A stretch of 14,078 nucleotides of DNA from JAOUEA01 sp039933515 (GTDB taxonomy: Bacteria > Actinomycetota > UBA4738 > HRBIN12), in NCBI GenBank assembly GCA_039933515.1, contig JBDTNY010000019.1:1-14078 (forward strand), given 5' to 3'. The notes beneath the pieces are model-generated. The model was not told the origin of the DNA. It saw only the letters and a program-made list of their open reading frames with translations, and searched no databases. Made by a program: the position numbers and the translations under genes. Position 1 is the stretch's first letter. Every line of letters begins with the position of its first letter. This document shows positions 13,882-14,078 of this stretch, in pieces.

Positions 13882-13887
13882 AGGCTA
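13882..13887 (-). promoter_or_regulatory. Possible -10 box of the GT2 gene
   Basis: TAGCCT on the minus strand, 25 nt before the ATG. The hexamer 17 bp upstream (GCTGTT) is a poor -35, so this is weak. It would lie just past the terminator hairpin of the preceding gene. Confidence 0.3.
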
Positions 13888-13909
13888 GCACGGCGGGGTA
13901 CCGGAACAG

Positions 13910-13937
13910 CGGAAGGGGGGCTCTCGCCCCCCTTCCG
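13910..13937 (-). terminator. Hairpin terminator of the lysine-rich gene
   Basis: CGGAAGGGGGG and CCCCCCTTCCG form a perfect 11-bp stem with a 6-nt loop, 16 bp after the stop codon of the lysine-rich gene. No U-tract follows, as is frequent for terminators of GC-rich Actinomycetota. Confidence 0.75.
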
Positions 13938-13953
13938 ACGGTGCCGTACCGCG

Positions 13954-14078
13954 TCAGCGCTTCTTCGCGGCGGTCTTCTTCCTGGCCGCGGGCTTGCGAG
14001 CGGCCGTCTTCTTGCGCGCCGCAGGCTTGCGAGCGGCGGTCTTCTTCTTGGCCGCGGGCTTGCGAGCGGCCGTCTTCT
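13954..14078 (-). CDS. Lysine/alanine-rich repeat protein, C-terminal end (histone-like tail)
   Basis: Only the last 40 codons and the TGA stop are in the window; the gene continues past the right edge. The visible part is three near-identical 11-residue units KTAARKPAA(K/R)K and a shortened last one, KTAAKKR. Such Lys/Ala/Pro tails are known on actinobacterial HU proteins (HupS type) and histone H1-like proteins, where they bind DNA backbone, but they also occur on ribosomal, Ku-like and other DNA- or RNA-binding proteins, so the identity of the body is open. The unit is encoded by a 33-bp DNA repeat with mostly synonymous differences. A strong hairpin ends the transcript. Confidence 0.7.
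   Translation of the reverse strand, partial: KTAARKPAAKKKTAARKPAARKKTAARKPAARKKTAAKKR

Noticed and set aside
1..14078. CRISPR arrays, insertion sequences, tRNA or rRNA genes, toxin-antitoxin pairs
   Set aside because: No spaced direct repeats, transposase motifs, terminal inverted repeats or cloverleaf-like sequence were seen on either strand.

Overview
The window is a GC-rich chromosomal segment in which every credible gene lies on the minus strand, so transcription runs from high to low coordinates. The gene set points to the phylum Actinomycetota: a DUF3499 protein, a DUF5719 protein, a Trm112-like protein beside manB, and a sahH ... comF-hpf order that resembles the mycobacterial sahH-tmk-mtrA-mtrB-lpqB-comF-hpf-secA1 region. 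The SAH hydrolase is a short form (418 aa), unlike the roughly 490-aa enzymes of Streptomyces and Mycobacterium, and the mtrAB-lpqB block is missing. Together these suggest a deep-branching or uncultured actinobacterial lineage; this is inference, and I cannot name a species.

Layout in the direction of transcription. (a) 14078-13954: the end of a gene encoding a lysine/alanine-rich, 11-residue-repeat tail, closed by a perfect 11-bp hairpin (13910-13937). (b) 13856-9406: an envelope pair, a 1025-aa GT2 glycosyltransferase fused to a polytopic membrane region, overlapping by 4 nt a 458-aa secreted or anchored DUF5719 protein. (c) 9331-8213: a membrane-anchored L,D-transpeptidase with its own promoter. 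(d) 8007-7431: two small zinc-ribbon proteins, DUF3499 and a 60-aa protein. The DUF3499 promoter carries a perfect 16-bp palindrome that fills the -35/-10 spacer, and its transcript looks leaderless. (e) 7350-2025: a tight operon of phosphomannomutase, Trm112-like protein, SIS-type phosphoglucose/phosphomannose isomerase, purine nucleoside phosphorylase, S-adenosylhomocysteine hydrolase and an unrecognised 207-aa protein, joined by overlaps or gaps of 1-15 bp. (f) 1989-1: ComF, a short ribosome hibernation factor with its own promoter, and a NarL/LuxR response regulator cut by the window edge.

Functionally, the mannose/glucose phosphate enzymes supply precursors for nucleotide sugars, the GT2 membrane protein and L,D-transpeptidase act on the cell envelope, and the PNP-SAHH pair recycles the by-product of methylation. 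Mostly this is a conserved actinobacterial housekeeping neighbourhood. I see no mobile element, CRISPR array, tRNA, rRNA or defence system. The most interesting signals are regulatory (the spacer-filling operator, leaderless promoters, an inverted repeat over the hpf -35) and compositional (the lost mtrAB-lpqB block with an unknown protein in its place, the short SAHH next to a 6-oxopurine-type PNP, and the short HPF).
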